From a virus, in IMG/VR virus record IMGVR_UViG_3300047476_001657, positions 1 to 64,000 of that record: 64,000 bases of DNA. The stretch is one strand, 5' to 3'. A program made the translations under genes and the position numbers. Shown in pieces: positions 8,159-16,182 of this stretch. The notes under the pieces were generated by a model that was not told the origin of the DNA, searched no databases, and saw only the letters and a program-made list of their open reading frames with translations. Position 1 is the first letter of the stretch. Each line of letters opens with the position of its first letter.

Positions 8159-8166
8159 ATATTTAT
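8159..8166 (+). promoter_or_regulatory. ATATTTAT late-promoter-like motif
   Basis: Exact copy ending 4 bases before ATG 8171 (16 before the in-frame ATG 8183). It lies in the divergent gap between the SNF2 helicase gene and the tail module. Confidence 0.45.
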
Positions 8167-8170
8167 CAAT

Positions 8171-8683
8171 ATGAATAATAGAATGCCCATATCAAGAATT
8201 GGAAAGTTCTTTGGAGTTGAAGATTACAACTTAGATATTTCTATGGGGGAGGAATGGTTATATGGTGATATGAACTTTACCGTAGTACTTTACCGAATAG
8301 ATAGAATGAAAACTAAAACTGACGATGTTTATGGTGAAGCATTAAAGGATGGAATAAAATTTTTACCTCCAATAGAACTTAAAGGTTATGTTCAAATTTC
8401 AGCACCAGAAAACAAAGCTATAGTTGGGAACAAAATAAATCAAACTGAACCTGGAAATATGAGGTTTTCAATTTATCAGAAACAATTAGATGAATTGGGA
8501 GTTGATATAAATCTTGGTGACTATTTGGGTTACTATGAAACTGAAGATAGAATTAGATATTATACAGTAAATAACGATGGAAGGGTTATTTCAGATAACA
8601 AACACAATTATGGTGGATACAAACCATATTATAGAACAATAATTGCTTCAGCAGTAGTTGATAATGAATTTAGAGGATTATAA
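8171..8683 (+). CDS. Putative neck/connector structural protein
   Basis: 170 residues, mainly beta, with no recognised catalytic motif. Readable landmarks are MPISRIGKFFGVEDYNLDIS, a strand-rich middle (FLPPIELKGYVQIS), YETEDRIRYYTV and a C-terminal YRTIIASAVVDNEF. It opens the rightward tail module and is followed after 3 bases by a gp15-like protein and then sheath and tube. In T4 the corresponding place is held by neck proteins gp13/gp14. The position and all-beta look suggest a head-closure or neck role; the family is not identified. An alternative start is the in-frame ATG at 8183, since the first four residues (MNNR) carry no conserved feature. Confidence 0.6.
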   Translation: MNNRMPISRIGKFFGVEDYNLDISMGEEWLYGDMNFTVVLYRIDRMKTKTDDVYGEALKDGIKFLPPIELKGYVQISAPENKAIVGNKINQTEPGNMRFSIYQKQLDELGVDINLGDYLGYYETEDRIRYYTVNNDGRVISDNKHNYGGYKPYYRTIIASAVVDNEFRGL

Positions 8684-8686
8684 TCT

Positions 8687-9724
8687 ATGCCACTACCAAA
8701 AAAAATTAAAAAGAATATACCATTAACAGAGTCAAAAATTCTTTTAGAAAGAAGACAAGAGTTAGTAGATAAAATTAATAAAGATGGTACTTATTTACCC
8801 AAATCAATATTACATGCAGATTTGGATGGTGGTTTTTTAGATTTTGTAAAAGATGAATTGAAATTAGTTGTTGAGGGAAAAACTGTACCAAATGTTGATA
8901 TTATATTAACAACACAAAATTGGGCTCAATTTGTTCAAACATGGGATTTCCAAAATATTGACAAAAATGTTGAACCTCCATTTATAACTGTAATTAGAAT
9001 TCCAGAAGTTAAGTATGGAACAAATCCTGCGGTTCTTTATACAATACCAAATAGAAGATTATTTTTTTATGCTCAAGTTCCAACTTGGGATGGTAATAGG
9101 GTTGGTATGGACATTTACAAAATACCACAACCAGTACCAGTAGATATTACTTTTCAAGTTAAGATTGTTTGTAATAGAATGAGAGAACTTAATGCTTTCA
9201 ACAAAATAATAATTGAAAAGTTTTCATCAAGACAAGCATATACAGTTATCAAAGGACACTATATTCCAATTGTTATGGGTAATATTAGTGACGAGTCTGT
9301 TATGGATATGGAAAAAAGAAAGTATTATATTCAAAGTTATGAATTTACAATGTTGGGATTCTTAATTGATGAAAATGAATTTGAGGTAAGTCCAGCAGTT
9401 AGTAGGGTTTTACAAGTTGTTGAGACTGAATTAAGAACTGTAAGTCGTGGTAAAAGTACAAGATTACCAAATGATAAAATAGAACTTGCAGCAACCTTCG
9501 TTGGTGGAAATACTATAGTTAATGAAAAATTTGATTATACAACAAATATAAATGTTGACTCAACAAGTAATGTCAAAAACTATGATGTTTACATAAACAA
9601 CAATTTTTTTGGTACTAATGTTAATTCAATCCAAATAAACAATGGGGATGTATTAAAATTAGAAATTGAGAAATTGGATATTCTTTCAGATAGTAGTATT
9701 ACACTAATTAGTAATATAATTTAA
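8687..9724 (+). CDS. gp15-like tail terminator / proximal sheath stabiliser
   Basis: 345 residues. The central part has the order of elements seen in T4 gp15: PVPVDITFQVKIVCNRMREL then NAFNKIIIEKF (T4: PIKMIYELSIFTRYEDDMFQ), followed by a strand with ERRKYYIQSYEFTMLGFLI-like spacing (here DMEKRKYYIQSYEFTMLGFL). It lies just ahead of the sheath and tube genes, as gp15 does in broad T4 order. Gp15 forms the hexamer that ends the tail and joins it to the neck. Residues 260-345 are an added beta region (about 70-75 residues longer than T4 gp15 overall). The N-terminus contains IPLTESKILLERR, resembling the tag seen on other proteins, although this should be a tail protein. Its stop overlaps the end of the convergent small gene. 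Confidence 0.55.
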   Translation: MPLPKKIKKNIPLTESKILLERRQELVDKINKDGTYLPKSILHADLDGGFLDFVKDELKLVVEGKTVPNVDIILTTQNWAQFVQTWDFQNIDKNVEPPFITVIRIPEVKYGTNPAVLYTIPNRRLFFYAQVPTWDGNRVGMDIYKIPQPVPVDITFQVKIVCNRMRELNAFNKIIIEKFSSRQAYTVIKGHYIPIVMGNISDESVMDMEKRKYYIQSYEFTMLGFLIDENEFEVSPAVSRVLQVVETELRTVSRGKSTRLPNDKIELAATFVGGNTIVNEKFDYTTNINVDSTSNVKNYDVYINNNFFGTNVNSIQINNGDVLKLEIEKLDILSDSSITLISNII

Positions 9725-9885
9725 TTGTCTCCGTAAATATCTTTTTTTTCTTTACACTTCTCAACAATTAACCTTTCTAAAAATCTATACATTTTTATAC
9801 CATTTTTGTCACAATAGTTTTTCAATATATCATGAACTTCTAATGATATTTTAAGATTTTTTATTTTTTTTTCTTTTTTTTCCAT
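9721..9885 (-). CDS. Small ribbon-helix-helix DNA-binding protein
   Basis: A 54-residue frame read leftward from ATG 9885 to the stop at 9721-9723. After a lysine-rich start (MEKKEKKIKN) comes LKISLEVHDILKNYCDKNGI then KMYRFLERLIVEK. This is the strand-helix-turn-helix pattern of Arc/MetJ/CopG regulators, with one strand of alternating residues and two helices of normal length. Such proteins bind DNA as dimers and repress genes. It is convergent with the gp15-like gene (4-base overlap) and divergent from the tail sheath gene, whose start lies 118 bases away, so it could act on the region 9886-10002. That target is an inference. Confidence 0.6.
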   Translation of the reverse strand: MEKKEKKIKNLKISLEVHDILKNYCDKNGIKMYRFLERLIVEKCKEKKDIYGDN

Positions 9886-9963
9886 GGTAGAAAAAAGGTA
9901 GAAAATATTCTACTCAATTTATATATACATATCATAAAGTCAAGTATTTTACTTTTTTGTTTA

Positions 9964-9971
9964 ATATTTAT
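9964..9971 (+). promoter_or_regulatory. ATATTTAT late-promoter-like motif for the sheath gene
   Basis: Exact copy ending 31 bases before ATG 10003, in a 117-base AT-rich gap shared with the divergent ribbon-helix-helix gene. Confidence 0.45.
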
Positions 9972-10002
9972 GTAATAAATAAATTATTAAACAACAAAAA
10001 AA

Positions 10003-13000
10003 ATGGCAAATACAAAAGTTTTCGTATCACCAGGTGTCTATACATCAGAGGTTGATTTAAGCTTTGTGTCACAAAGTGTTGGTGTAACAACTTTGGGTAT
10101 TGTTGGTGAAACTTTAAAAGGTCCAGCCTTCGAACCAATTTTCATCCGAAACTTTGATGAGTTCTCAGCTTTCTTCGGTGATACCTCACCAGAAAAATTC
10201 ATAAACACACAAATACCAAAATATGAGGCATCATATATTGCAAAGGCTTATTTGCAACAATCCAACCAACTATTTGTAACTAGAATATTGGGATTGTCAG
10301 GTTATGATGCGGGACCTTCTTGGTCTATCACAACAGTTGCAAATGTTGACCAATCAACCGTAGGGTTTGAATGTTCAGGATTTACAACGGGAAATTGTGT
10401 TACAGATTGTACAGGTTATACAATTGTTGGTTATACAATTGACTTTACTGGTTGTACTAACGACCCAAACACTATAACATTTACAAATCAAATTCCTAGT
10501 TTCTTATCAGGTGACTTATTAAGTACATACGAAAAATTTGATGGAACTACTTCAACAATCAATGCTGATTTGAAAACACAAATAAGTAATGTATTAGCCA
10601 CTCCAGCTTCATCAGCATATACTATAAGTTATTTTGGTACTATATCAGGTGGAACTTATGATACTTTAACTGCCTTTACATCAAGTACAAATGTTTTTGG
10701 AGTTAATAATGTAAGTTCAGATTTAGCTGATTACACTGACCCAATTAATGATACTTGGTACTATGCAACTTTTGATAATATTGGTGGTGGTGAATATACT
10801 GGTTATTCTTTTTATAACTATGTTGACTCATTAACATTAACATCATCTAAATCAAATTGTGCATCTTTTGGAAGTTATGAAGTTAGTTCATCAACTATTA
10901 GTACAGTTGTGGGTACAATAAATTATAATACAAATACAATAAGTGTTTGTCTTCCTCCCACAGCAACAACAGCTGATACAACCGCGATGACTATAGTATT
11001 TAGTGCTTGTACAACAGGTGTGACAAGTACAACTTCAACAGGTACAACAAGTGCAATTACAACCAATTTTAATTTCAGTTCAACAACACAAACTTATACA
11101 TTAACATCTGAAGATGGTACTGCAGTTTCAGCATGGACAGTAAATCTACTATTCCAAGATCCTTGTGGTTTTTGTGTTTCAGGAAATACCGGGACAATAC
11201 CTACACAAACAATAACAAATTGTTTCAGTGGTACTGTTTCAGGTACAGCTTACATTTATACTGGTACTTCTTACACTGATTATGATGATTTAGTTGTCGC
11301 AACATTACGTTCAAGAGGTATTGCAACCTATAGTACTGATAATGGTGCAGTTTACGAAGTACAAAACTTGAATGATGTTTCTATTGATTGTACTGGTACT
11401 TATTCAACAGTACTTAAAAATCCTTATGCTACTTTTGGTTTGAATGTAACAAACAACGATGGTCAATCATTTTTCTTTGAAACTTCATTCACAAATTCTA
11501 ATGTAAATTACATTGGTAAAGTTTTTGGTTACTCTAATTTCGCAAAACCTAGAACAGTTGTTCCTCTTTTCCTAGAAGAAAGATTCCAAAGTTTGTTAAA
11601 TTATGGTTATAGAAAAGGTTATATCAGAGGATTGAATTGTAACTTAACAAGTTTACCTGAAGCAAGAAACGAAAATCCAACTTCAATCGGATGGTATTTA
11701 GAACAATATCAATCACCACAATCTCCTTGGGTTGTTTCTGAATTAAGAGGTAATAAAGTTTTCAACTTGTTCAGATTTAAAACAATCTCAGATGGTGATG
11801 CAGCAAACACTGAAGTAAAAGTTTCAATTGCAAATATTTCTTTTAACAATGGTACTTTTGATGTATTAGTTAGAGATTATTTTGATAATGATTCAAATCC
11901 AGTTGTTATTGAAAAATTCACAAACTGTACAATGAATCCAAGTGAAAATAGTTTCATAGCTAAAAAAATTGGTTCAACTGATGGTGAATACCAATTGAAC
12001 TCTAAATATATTATGGTAGAATTAAACGAGGATGCACCAATAGATGCTTTACCTTGTGGATTTGAAGGGTATAATTTCAGAGAGTACGCTGGTGTTAAAT
12101 CTCCATTCCCTATTTACAAAACTAAATACGATTTTCCTGGTGAAGTTATCTATAATCCACCATTCGGCCTTGCATCGGGTTCTGATGATATTATAAGAAG
12201 TGGTGGTGATAATGTAAGAAGAACTTATTTAGGTATTTCTGATACAATTGGATATGACCCAGATTTCTTTGCTTATAAAGGTAAACAAGTTCCATTGAAT
12301 GTTTGTACAGATACAAGTGGTGATAATTGGCCTTATAAATCTAAAGGATTCCATATGGACATTAACGCTTCAGCTATCACAATTTCTAACGTATTCTCTA
12401 CAAGTGGAACTCCAGCTTTCTTTGTTGGTGCGGCAGAATTTACGTCTGATCCTGAATCTGAAGCTAATCCATACTATAGACTTTTTGCACGTAAATTTAC
12501 TTTATTAGTTGCAGGTGGTTTTGATGGCTGGGACATTTACAGAGAATCAAGAACTAATACTGATAGATTTAGATTAGGTGCTAATGGTTATCTAAGAGGT
12601 GCATGTACATCAATTACATATCCAACAGCAACTGGATGGGGTGCATTCAAGAGAATCACTGTTGGTGATAATAGAGTTGACTTTGCAAATTCTGACTACT
12701 ACGCATACTTATTAGGTCAACAAACATTTGCAAATCCTGAAGCTGTTAATATAAATGTATTTACAACTCCTGGTATTGATTATGTAAATCACTCTAATCT
12801 TGTTGAAGCTGCAATAGAAATGATTGAGTTTGATAGAGCGGATTCAATTTACATCTGTACAACACCAGACTATAATATGTTTGTACCAACAACAACAGAT
12901 AATCTTGATTTAATTTATCCTCAAGAAGCTGTTGATAACTTGGATAACACAGGTATAGATTCTAACTACACAGCAACTTATTATCCTTGGATTTTGACAA

Positions 13001-13581
13001 GAGATACAGTGAATAATACTCAAGTTTATATACCACCAACAGCAGAGGTTTGTAGAAACTTAGCATTAACTGATAACATTGCATTCCCTTGGTTTGCTGC
13101 GGCAGGTTATACGCGTGGTATTGTTAATGGTATCAAAGCTAGAAAGAAACTTACTCAAGAAGATAGAGATACTTTATACAAAGGTAGAATCAATCCTATT
13201 GCTACTTTCTCTGATGTGGGAACTGTAATTTGGGGTAATAAAACACTTCAAGTAAGAGAATCAGCATTAGATAGAATTAATGTAAGAAGATTGTTATTAC
13301 AAGCACGTAAATTAATCTCTGCAGTTTCTGTAAGATTGTTATTTGAACAAAATGATGCAAAGGTAAGACAAGATTTCTTAGATGCGGTTAATCCAATCTT
13401 AGACGCAATCAGAAGAGATAGAGGTTTATACGATTTCCGTGTAACAGTTTCTTCAGACCCAGCTGACTTAGATAGAAATCAATTAACTGGTAAAATCTAT
13501 ATCAAACCTACTAAATCATTAGAGTTTATAGATATTACTTTCTACATCACACCAACTGGTGCATCGTTCGAAAATATCTAA
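10003..13581 (+). CDS. Tail sheath protein (gp18-like) with large insertion
   Basis: 1192 residues. The N-terminus (KVFVSPGVYTSEVDLSFVSQ, TLGIVGETLKGPAFEP, FGDTSPEKF) and C-terminus (FPWFAAAGYTRGI, VRRLLLQARKLISAVSVRLL, DRNQLTGKIYIKPT) are typical of contractile sheath proteins, which polymerise around the tube and contract to drive it into the host. Usual length is about 500-660 residues. The excess is mainly a Thr/Ser/Cys/Gly-rich beta region, about residues 105-515, followed by the conserved PRTVVPLFLEERFQ. In T4 the corresponding inserted domains face outward, so this tail would carry a thick outer coat. A strong terminator follows. Confidence 0.95.
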   Translation: MANTKVFVSPGVYTSEVDLSFVSQSVGVTTLGIVGETLKGPAFEPIFIRNFDEFSAFFGDTSPEKFINTQIPKYEASYIAKAYLQQSNQLFVTRILGLSGYDAGPSWSITTVANVDQSTVGFECSGFTTGNCVTDCTGYTIVGYTIDFTGCTNDPNTITFTNQIPSFLSGDLLSTYEKFDGTTSTINADLKTQISNVLATPASSAYTISYFGTISGGTYDTLTAFTSSTNVFGVNNVSSDLADYTDPINDTWYYATFDNIGGGEYTGYSFYNYVDSLTLTSSKSNCASFGSYEVSSSTISTVVGTINYNTNTISVCLPPTATTADTTAMTIVFSACTTGVTSTTSTGTTSAITTNFNFSSTTQTYTLTSEDGTAVSAWTVNLLFQDPCGFCVSGNTGTIPTQTITNCFSGTVSGTAYIYTGTSYTDYDDLVVATLRSRGIATYSTDNGAVYEVQNLNDVSIDCTGTYSTVLKNPYATFGLNVTNNDGQSFFFETSFTNSNVNYIGKVFGYSNFAKPRTVVPLFLEERFQSLLNYGYRKGYIRGLNCNLTSLPEARNENPTSIGWYLEQYQSPQSPWVVSELRGNKVFNLFRFKTISDGDAANTEVKVSIANISFNNGTFDVLVRDYFDNDSNPVVIEKFTNCTMNPSENSFIAKKIGSTDGEYQLNSKYIMVELNEDAPIDALPCGFEGYNFREYAGVKSPFPIYKTKYDFPGEVIYNPPFGLASGSDDIIRSGGDNVRRTYLGISDTIGYDPDFFAYKGKQVPLNVCTDTSGDNWPYKSKGFHMDINASAITISNVFSTSGTPAFFVGAAEFTSDPESEANPYYRLFARKFTLLVAGGFDGWDIYRESRTNTDRFRLGANGYLRGACTSITYPTATGWGAFKRITVGDNRVDFANSDYYAYLLGQQTFANPEAVNINVFTTPGIDYVNHSNLVEAAIEMIEFDRADSIYICTTPDYNMFVPTTTDNLDLIYPQEAVDNLDNTGIDSNYTATYYPWILTRDTVNNTQVYIPPTAEVCRNLALTDNIAFPWFAAAGYTRGIVNGIKARKKLTQEDRDTLYKGRINPIATFSDVGTVIWGNKTLQVRESALDRINVRRLLLQARKLISAVSVRLLFEQNDAKVRQDFLDAVNPILDAIRRDRGLYDFRVTVSSDPADLDRNQLTGKIYIKPTKSLEFIDITFYITPTGASFENI

Positions 13582-13601
13582 ACAAAATAGATAATCAAAT
13601 T

Positions 13602-13628
13602 GGGGGAGACAAAATCTCCCCCTTTTTT
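13602..13628 (+). terminator. Rho-independent terminator after the sheath gene
   Basis: GGGGGAGA (13602-13609) pairs with TCTCCCCC (13615-13622) over a 5-base loop, followed by a T6 tract. It separates the very highly expressed sheath gene from the HAD gene. Confidence 0.9.
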
Positions 13629-13637
13629 AATTAACAC

Positions 13638-13645
13638 ATATTTAT
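13638..13645 (+). promoter_or_regulatory. ATATTTAT late-promoter-like motif
   Basis: Exact copy just after the sheath terminator, ending 4 bases before ATG 13650. Confidence 0.45.
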
Positions 13646-13649
13646 TAGT

Positions 13650-14534
13650 ATGAGAAACAGAATTATTGAACTTTTAAGAGAAATTGAAGAAAGAGAAATC
13701 CCTATGAAATATTATGCTTTTGATTGGGATGATAACTTAATGTACATGCCAACTAAGATTTATCTATTAGATGATGATGGTGAAGAAGTTGGTATGGGTA
13801 CAGAAGACTTTGCTGAACATAGAGTTGACATAGGAAAAAAACCATTTGATTATAATGGGTTTACAATTGTTGATTTTGCACCAAATCCTTTTAGAGATTT
13901 CAAAACCGATGGTGATAGTAAATTTTTAAAAGATGTTATGAGTGCTAAATTAGCTGTAGATGCTGCTTGGCCTGACTTTGTTGAAGCAATTAATAACGGT
14001 TCTTTATTTTCTATTATTACTGCCAGAGGACACCATCCAATGACACTAATGAAAGGTGTAAAAAAACTTATTGATTCAAACAGAGGTGGTATTGATTCTG
14101 ACCAATTATATGAATCACTTGTTAAAATGAGAGAACATGCTGGGGAAACACCAAGAGATAAAGAAACTGAAATAATGAAATATCTTAGAATGTGTAGATT
14201 TTATCCAGTTTCTTATGGTGAGGGTTCAGCAACAAATCCGGAAGAAGCTAAAATTAGAGCTATGAATAGTTTTAAACAATATGCTCACAATCAGGCTGAA
14301 AAACTTAATATGAGATTATCTAAGAAAATTGAAAACGAAATTGGAAATAGATTTGTACCTATGATTGGATTTTCTGACGATGACCCAAGAAATATTAAGG
14401 CAATGAGTAAGGGGGTGAAAGATGTTAAAATATTTTCAACATATGGTGGTAAGAAAAAACTATATAAACCAGATGAAGAAGAATTACAATTAGAATATAA
14501 AATAATTAATATAATTAAAAAAATATTAAAATAA
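13650..14534 (+). CDS. HAD-superfamily phosphatase-like protein
   Basis: 294 residues. HAD motif I is D25-W-D27-D-N (YYAFDWDDNL), motif II is SIITARGH (Thr near residue 123-124), and a late acidic motif is GFSDDDPRN (near residue 240). These give a nucleophile Asp, an acid/base Asp, a phosphate-binding Thr and the metal-binding acidic loop. HAD enzymes hydrolyse phosphate esters of nucleotides, sugars or nucleic-acid ends; which one is unknown here. The first 18 residues (MRNRIIELLREIEEREIP) form a helical leader before the fold, a weak variant of the tag on other proteins. It interrupts the tail module between sheath and tube and has its own late-type motif, so it may be made late and carried in the particle. 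Confidence 0.75.
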   Translation: MRNRIIELLREIEEREIPMKYYAFDWDDNLMYMPTKIYLLDDDGEEVGMGTEDFAEHRVDIGKKPFDYNGFTIVDFAPNPFRDFKTDGDSKFLKDVMSAKLAVDAAWPDFVEAINNGSLFSIITARGHHPMTLMKGVKKLIDSNRGGIDSDQLYESLVKMREHAGETPRDKETEIMKYLRMCRFYPVSYGEGSATNPEEAKIRAMNSFKQYAHNQAEKLNMRLSKKIENEIGNRFVPMIGFSDDDPRNIKAMSKGVKDVKIFSTYGGKKKLYKPDEEELQLEYKIINIIKKILK

Positions 14535-14630
14535 TATATTTATTATATATAATAGTTATATAACTATATTCTATATTGTAAGTGTAAAAATACTTTCAAA
14601 AAAAGTAAATAGAAAAAACTTATAACAAGG

Positions 14631-14638
14631 ATATTTAT
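14631..14638 (+). promoter_or_regulatory. ATATTTAT late-promoter-like motif for the tube gene
   Basis: Exact copy ending 33 bases before ATG 14672. The 137-base gap 14535-14671 also holds another copy at 14536-14543 and a small palindrome around ATAGTTATATAACTAT without a T tract; I see no gene in it. Confidence 0.4.
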
Positions 14639-14671
14639 TAAAATAAAGATAAAAATTAAAAACAATATAAA

Positions 14672-15160
14672 ATGGCTGATTTATTAATGAAAATGCCGGT
14701 ACCTTACGAACCGAAAAGACAGAATAGGTTTATTTTAAGGTTTCCATCATCATTAGGTATCAATGAGTGGTTTGTTGAATCCGCTAAAAGACCTTCAATT
14801 AAAGTTAACTCTATTCCAATTCCTTTTTTAAACACTTCAACATATGTTGCTGGTCGTTTTGAATGGAATGAAATTGGTATTAAGTTAAGAGACCCTATCG
14901 GACCTTCAGCATCTCAAGCTATTATGGAGTGGATGCGTCTTTGTGCTGAATCAGTAACTGGTCGTATGGGTTATGCTGCTGGTTATAAGAAAAACGTTGA
15001 TTTAGAAATGTTAGACCCAACTGGTGTTGTTGTAGAAAAATGGATATTAGAGGGTACTTGGATGACAAGTGCTGACTTTGGTTCTCTTGGTTATAGTACT
15101 GATGCTTTAGCTGACATCAGTGTTAACTTGAGAATGGATCGTTGTATTTTAGTATACTAA
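14672..15160 (+). CDS. Tail tube protein (gp19-like)
   Basis: 162 residues, the normal length for a T4-type tube protein. Features are KRQNRFILRFPSSLGINEWF near the start, RPSIKVNSIPIPFLN, the central FEWNEIGIKLRDPIGPSAS then QAIMEWMR, and VDLEMLDPTGVVVEKWIL then EGTWMTSADFG near the end. This is the order of strands seen in gp19/Hcp-like tube subunits, which stack as hexameric rings inside the sheath. The gene has its own upstream late-type motif and a strong downstream terminator, so it is a single-gene unit as expected for a very abundant protein. Confidence 0.93.
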   Translation: MADLLMKMPVPYEPKRQNRFILRFPSSLGINEWFVESAKRPSIKVNSIPIPFLNTSTYVAGRFEWNEIGIKLRDPIGPSASQAIMEWMRLCAESVTGRMGYAAGYKKNVDLEMLDPTGVVVEKWILEGTWMTSADFGSLGYSTDALADISVNLRMDRCILVY

Positions 15161-15180
15161 AATAAATTTTATTACATAAA

Positions 15181-15220
15181 AAATTCCTAAATGTATTATG
15201 TACATCTAGGAATTTTTTTT
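15181..15220 (+). terminator. Rho-independent terminator after the tube gene
   Basis: Long hairpin: AAATTCCTA-a-ATGT (15181-15194) pairs with ACAT-c-TAGGAATTT (15202-15215), with a T tract to 15221. Confidence 0.85.
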
Positions 15221-15242
15221 TATTTTGTAAATAAAAAATATT

Positions 15243-15995
15243 ATGAATATTGAAGAAATTGCACAATCAAATTTTAATCTTCCTCACGACTTAGTTCCAC
15301 TTCCTTCACAAGGAATTTTTTATAAATCAAAAAAGAAAGCTATTAAAGTGGGGTACTTAACTGCTAGTGATGAAAACTTTTTGGTTGGTGGTAGTCAAGT
15401 TAATGGTGGTAATATAATTCTAACGTTATTAAGAAATAAAATATACGAACCAGATATAAGACCAGAAGAATTATTAGAAGGAGATATTGAAGCGATTTTA
15501 ATATTTTTAAGAAATACTGCATTTGGTCCTGAATACCAAGTTCAACTTACTGACCCAGCAACTAACAAACTTTTCACTGTTGACCTCTTACTAGATGAAA
15601 TGAGGATTAAACAAACTGAAGTTAAACCTGATGAGAATGGATTTTTAACTACAACACTTCCTAAAACAGGTTCAGTAGTTAAATTGAAACCATTAACTTA
15701 TGGTGAAATTGTTGAATTAGATAAAATGGCTGAACAATATCCAGTTGGAAGAGTTGCACCAAAAATTACTTGGAGATTAAATAAATTAATACAAGAAATA
15801 GATGGTAATTCAGACAGAACAAATATCGCTTTGATTGTTGAAAATTTACCAATAGCGGATTCAAAACACATAAGAAATTTTGTGAAAGAAAATCAACCTT
15901 CTTTAGATTTAACCAAAACACTTCAAGCCCCTTCAGGAGAGAAAGTAACATTTGATGTTACTTTTGGGGTTGAATTTTTTCGTCCTTTCTTCTAG
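15243..15995 (+). CDS. gp26-like baseplate hub / tail assembly chaperone
   Basis: 250 residues. The start (LPSQGIFYKSKKKAIKVGYL) and TASDENFL, then ILTLLRNKIYEPDIRPEELL and GDIEAILIFLRNTAFGPEYQ, follow the pattern of T4-type gp26 proteins (LPSxGxxY, a YLTAxDE step, LLxGD, LRxxAxGxxY). It sits between tube and tape measure, the usual place of tail assembly chaperones. The C-terminus (EFFRPFF) is the kind of end at which T4-type gp26 is followed by a gp51-like part in another frame; the downstream frame here overlaps in +1. No late-type motif precedes it, so it may be made from a weaker or read-through transcript. The gp26 role is moderately sure. Confidence 0.65.
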   Translation: MNIEEIAQSNFNLPHDLVPLPSQGIFYKSKKKAIKVGYLTASDENFLVGGSQVNGGNIILTLLRNKIYEPDIRPEELLEGDIEAILIFLRNTAFGPEYQVQLTDPATNKLFTVDLLLDEMRIKQTEVKPDENGFLTTTLPKTGSVVKLKPLTYGEIVELDKMAEQYPVGRVAPKITWRLNKLIQEIDGNSDRTNIALIVENLPIADSKHIRNFVKENQPSLDLTKTLQAPSGEKVTFDVTFGVEFFRPFF

Positions 15996-16137
15996 ACATA
16001 GACAATTTTTATTGGATGATTATTACATAATGGCAAAGTTTCTAAGAACTTCTTGGAGTGACTTTTTATCAATGCCAACATATGCTAGAAAATATCTTAT
16101 AAATTTAATAATAGAACAGAACACACCTAAAGACTAA
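15952..16137 (+). CDS. gp51-like small chaperone part, probably expressed by +1 frameshift
   Basis: The frame is open from before 15952 to the stop at 16135-16137. Stand-alone translation would need ATG 15952 (inside the upstream gene) or ATG 16030, giving MAKFLRTSWSDFLSMPTYAR then KYLINLIIEQN. That segment has the SW-x-D-x-x-x-MP-x-x-x-R pattern of tail assembly chaperone C-parts. The codons before 16030 read RHRQFLLDDYY and look like protein and not spacer, so a fusion with the preceding gp26-like product is attractive. The TTT-C at 15978-15983 would permit a Phe tRNA to move +1 (UUU to UUC). The existence of a gene is likely; the frameshift is inference. Confidence 0.55.
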   Translation: MMLLLGLNFFVLSSRHRQFLLDDYYIMAKFLRTSWSDFLSMPTYARKYLINLIIEQNTPKD

Positions 16138-16156
16138 TCCCAAAATTAGTCTTTTT
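16129..16156 (+). terminator. Rho-independent terminator overlapping the stop codon
   Basis: AAAGACTAAT (16129-16138) pairs with ATTAGTCTTT (16145-16154), followed by T residues. The left arm contains the TAA stop of the gp51-like frame. Confidence 0.75.
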
Positions 16157-16158
16157 GT

Positions 16159-16166
16159 GTATTTAT
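16159..16166 (+). promoter_or_regulatory. GTATTTAT late-promoter-like motif
   Basis: One mismatch to ATATTTAT; it ends 16 bases before ATG 16183 and directly follows the terminator. Confidence 0.4.
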
Positions 16167-16182
16167 AGTAAACCTAATTTAA

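Noticed and set aside
14535-14671. ATAGTTATATAACTAT palindrome as terminator or operator
   Set aside because: The stem is all A/T except one pair and has no following T tract; common by chance in this composition.
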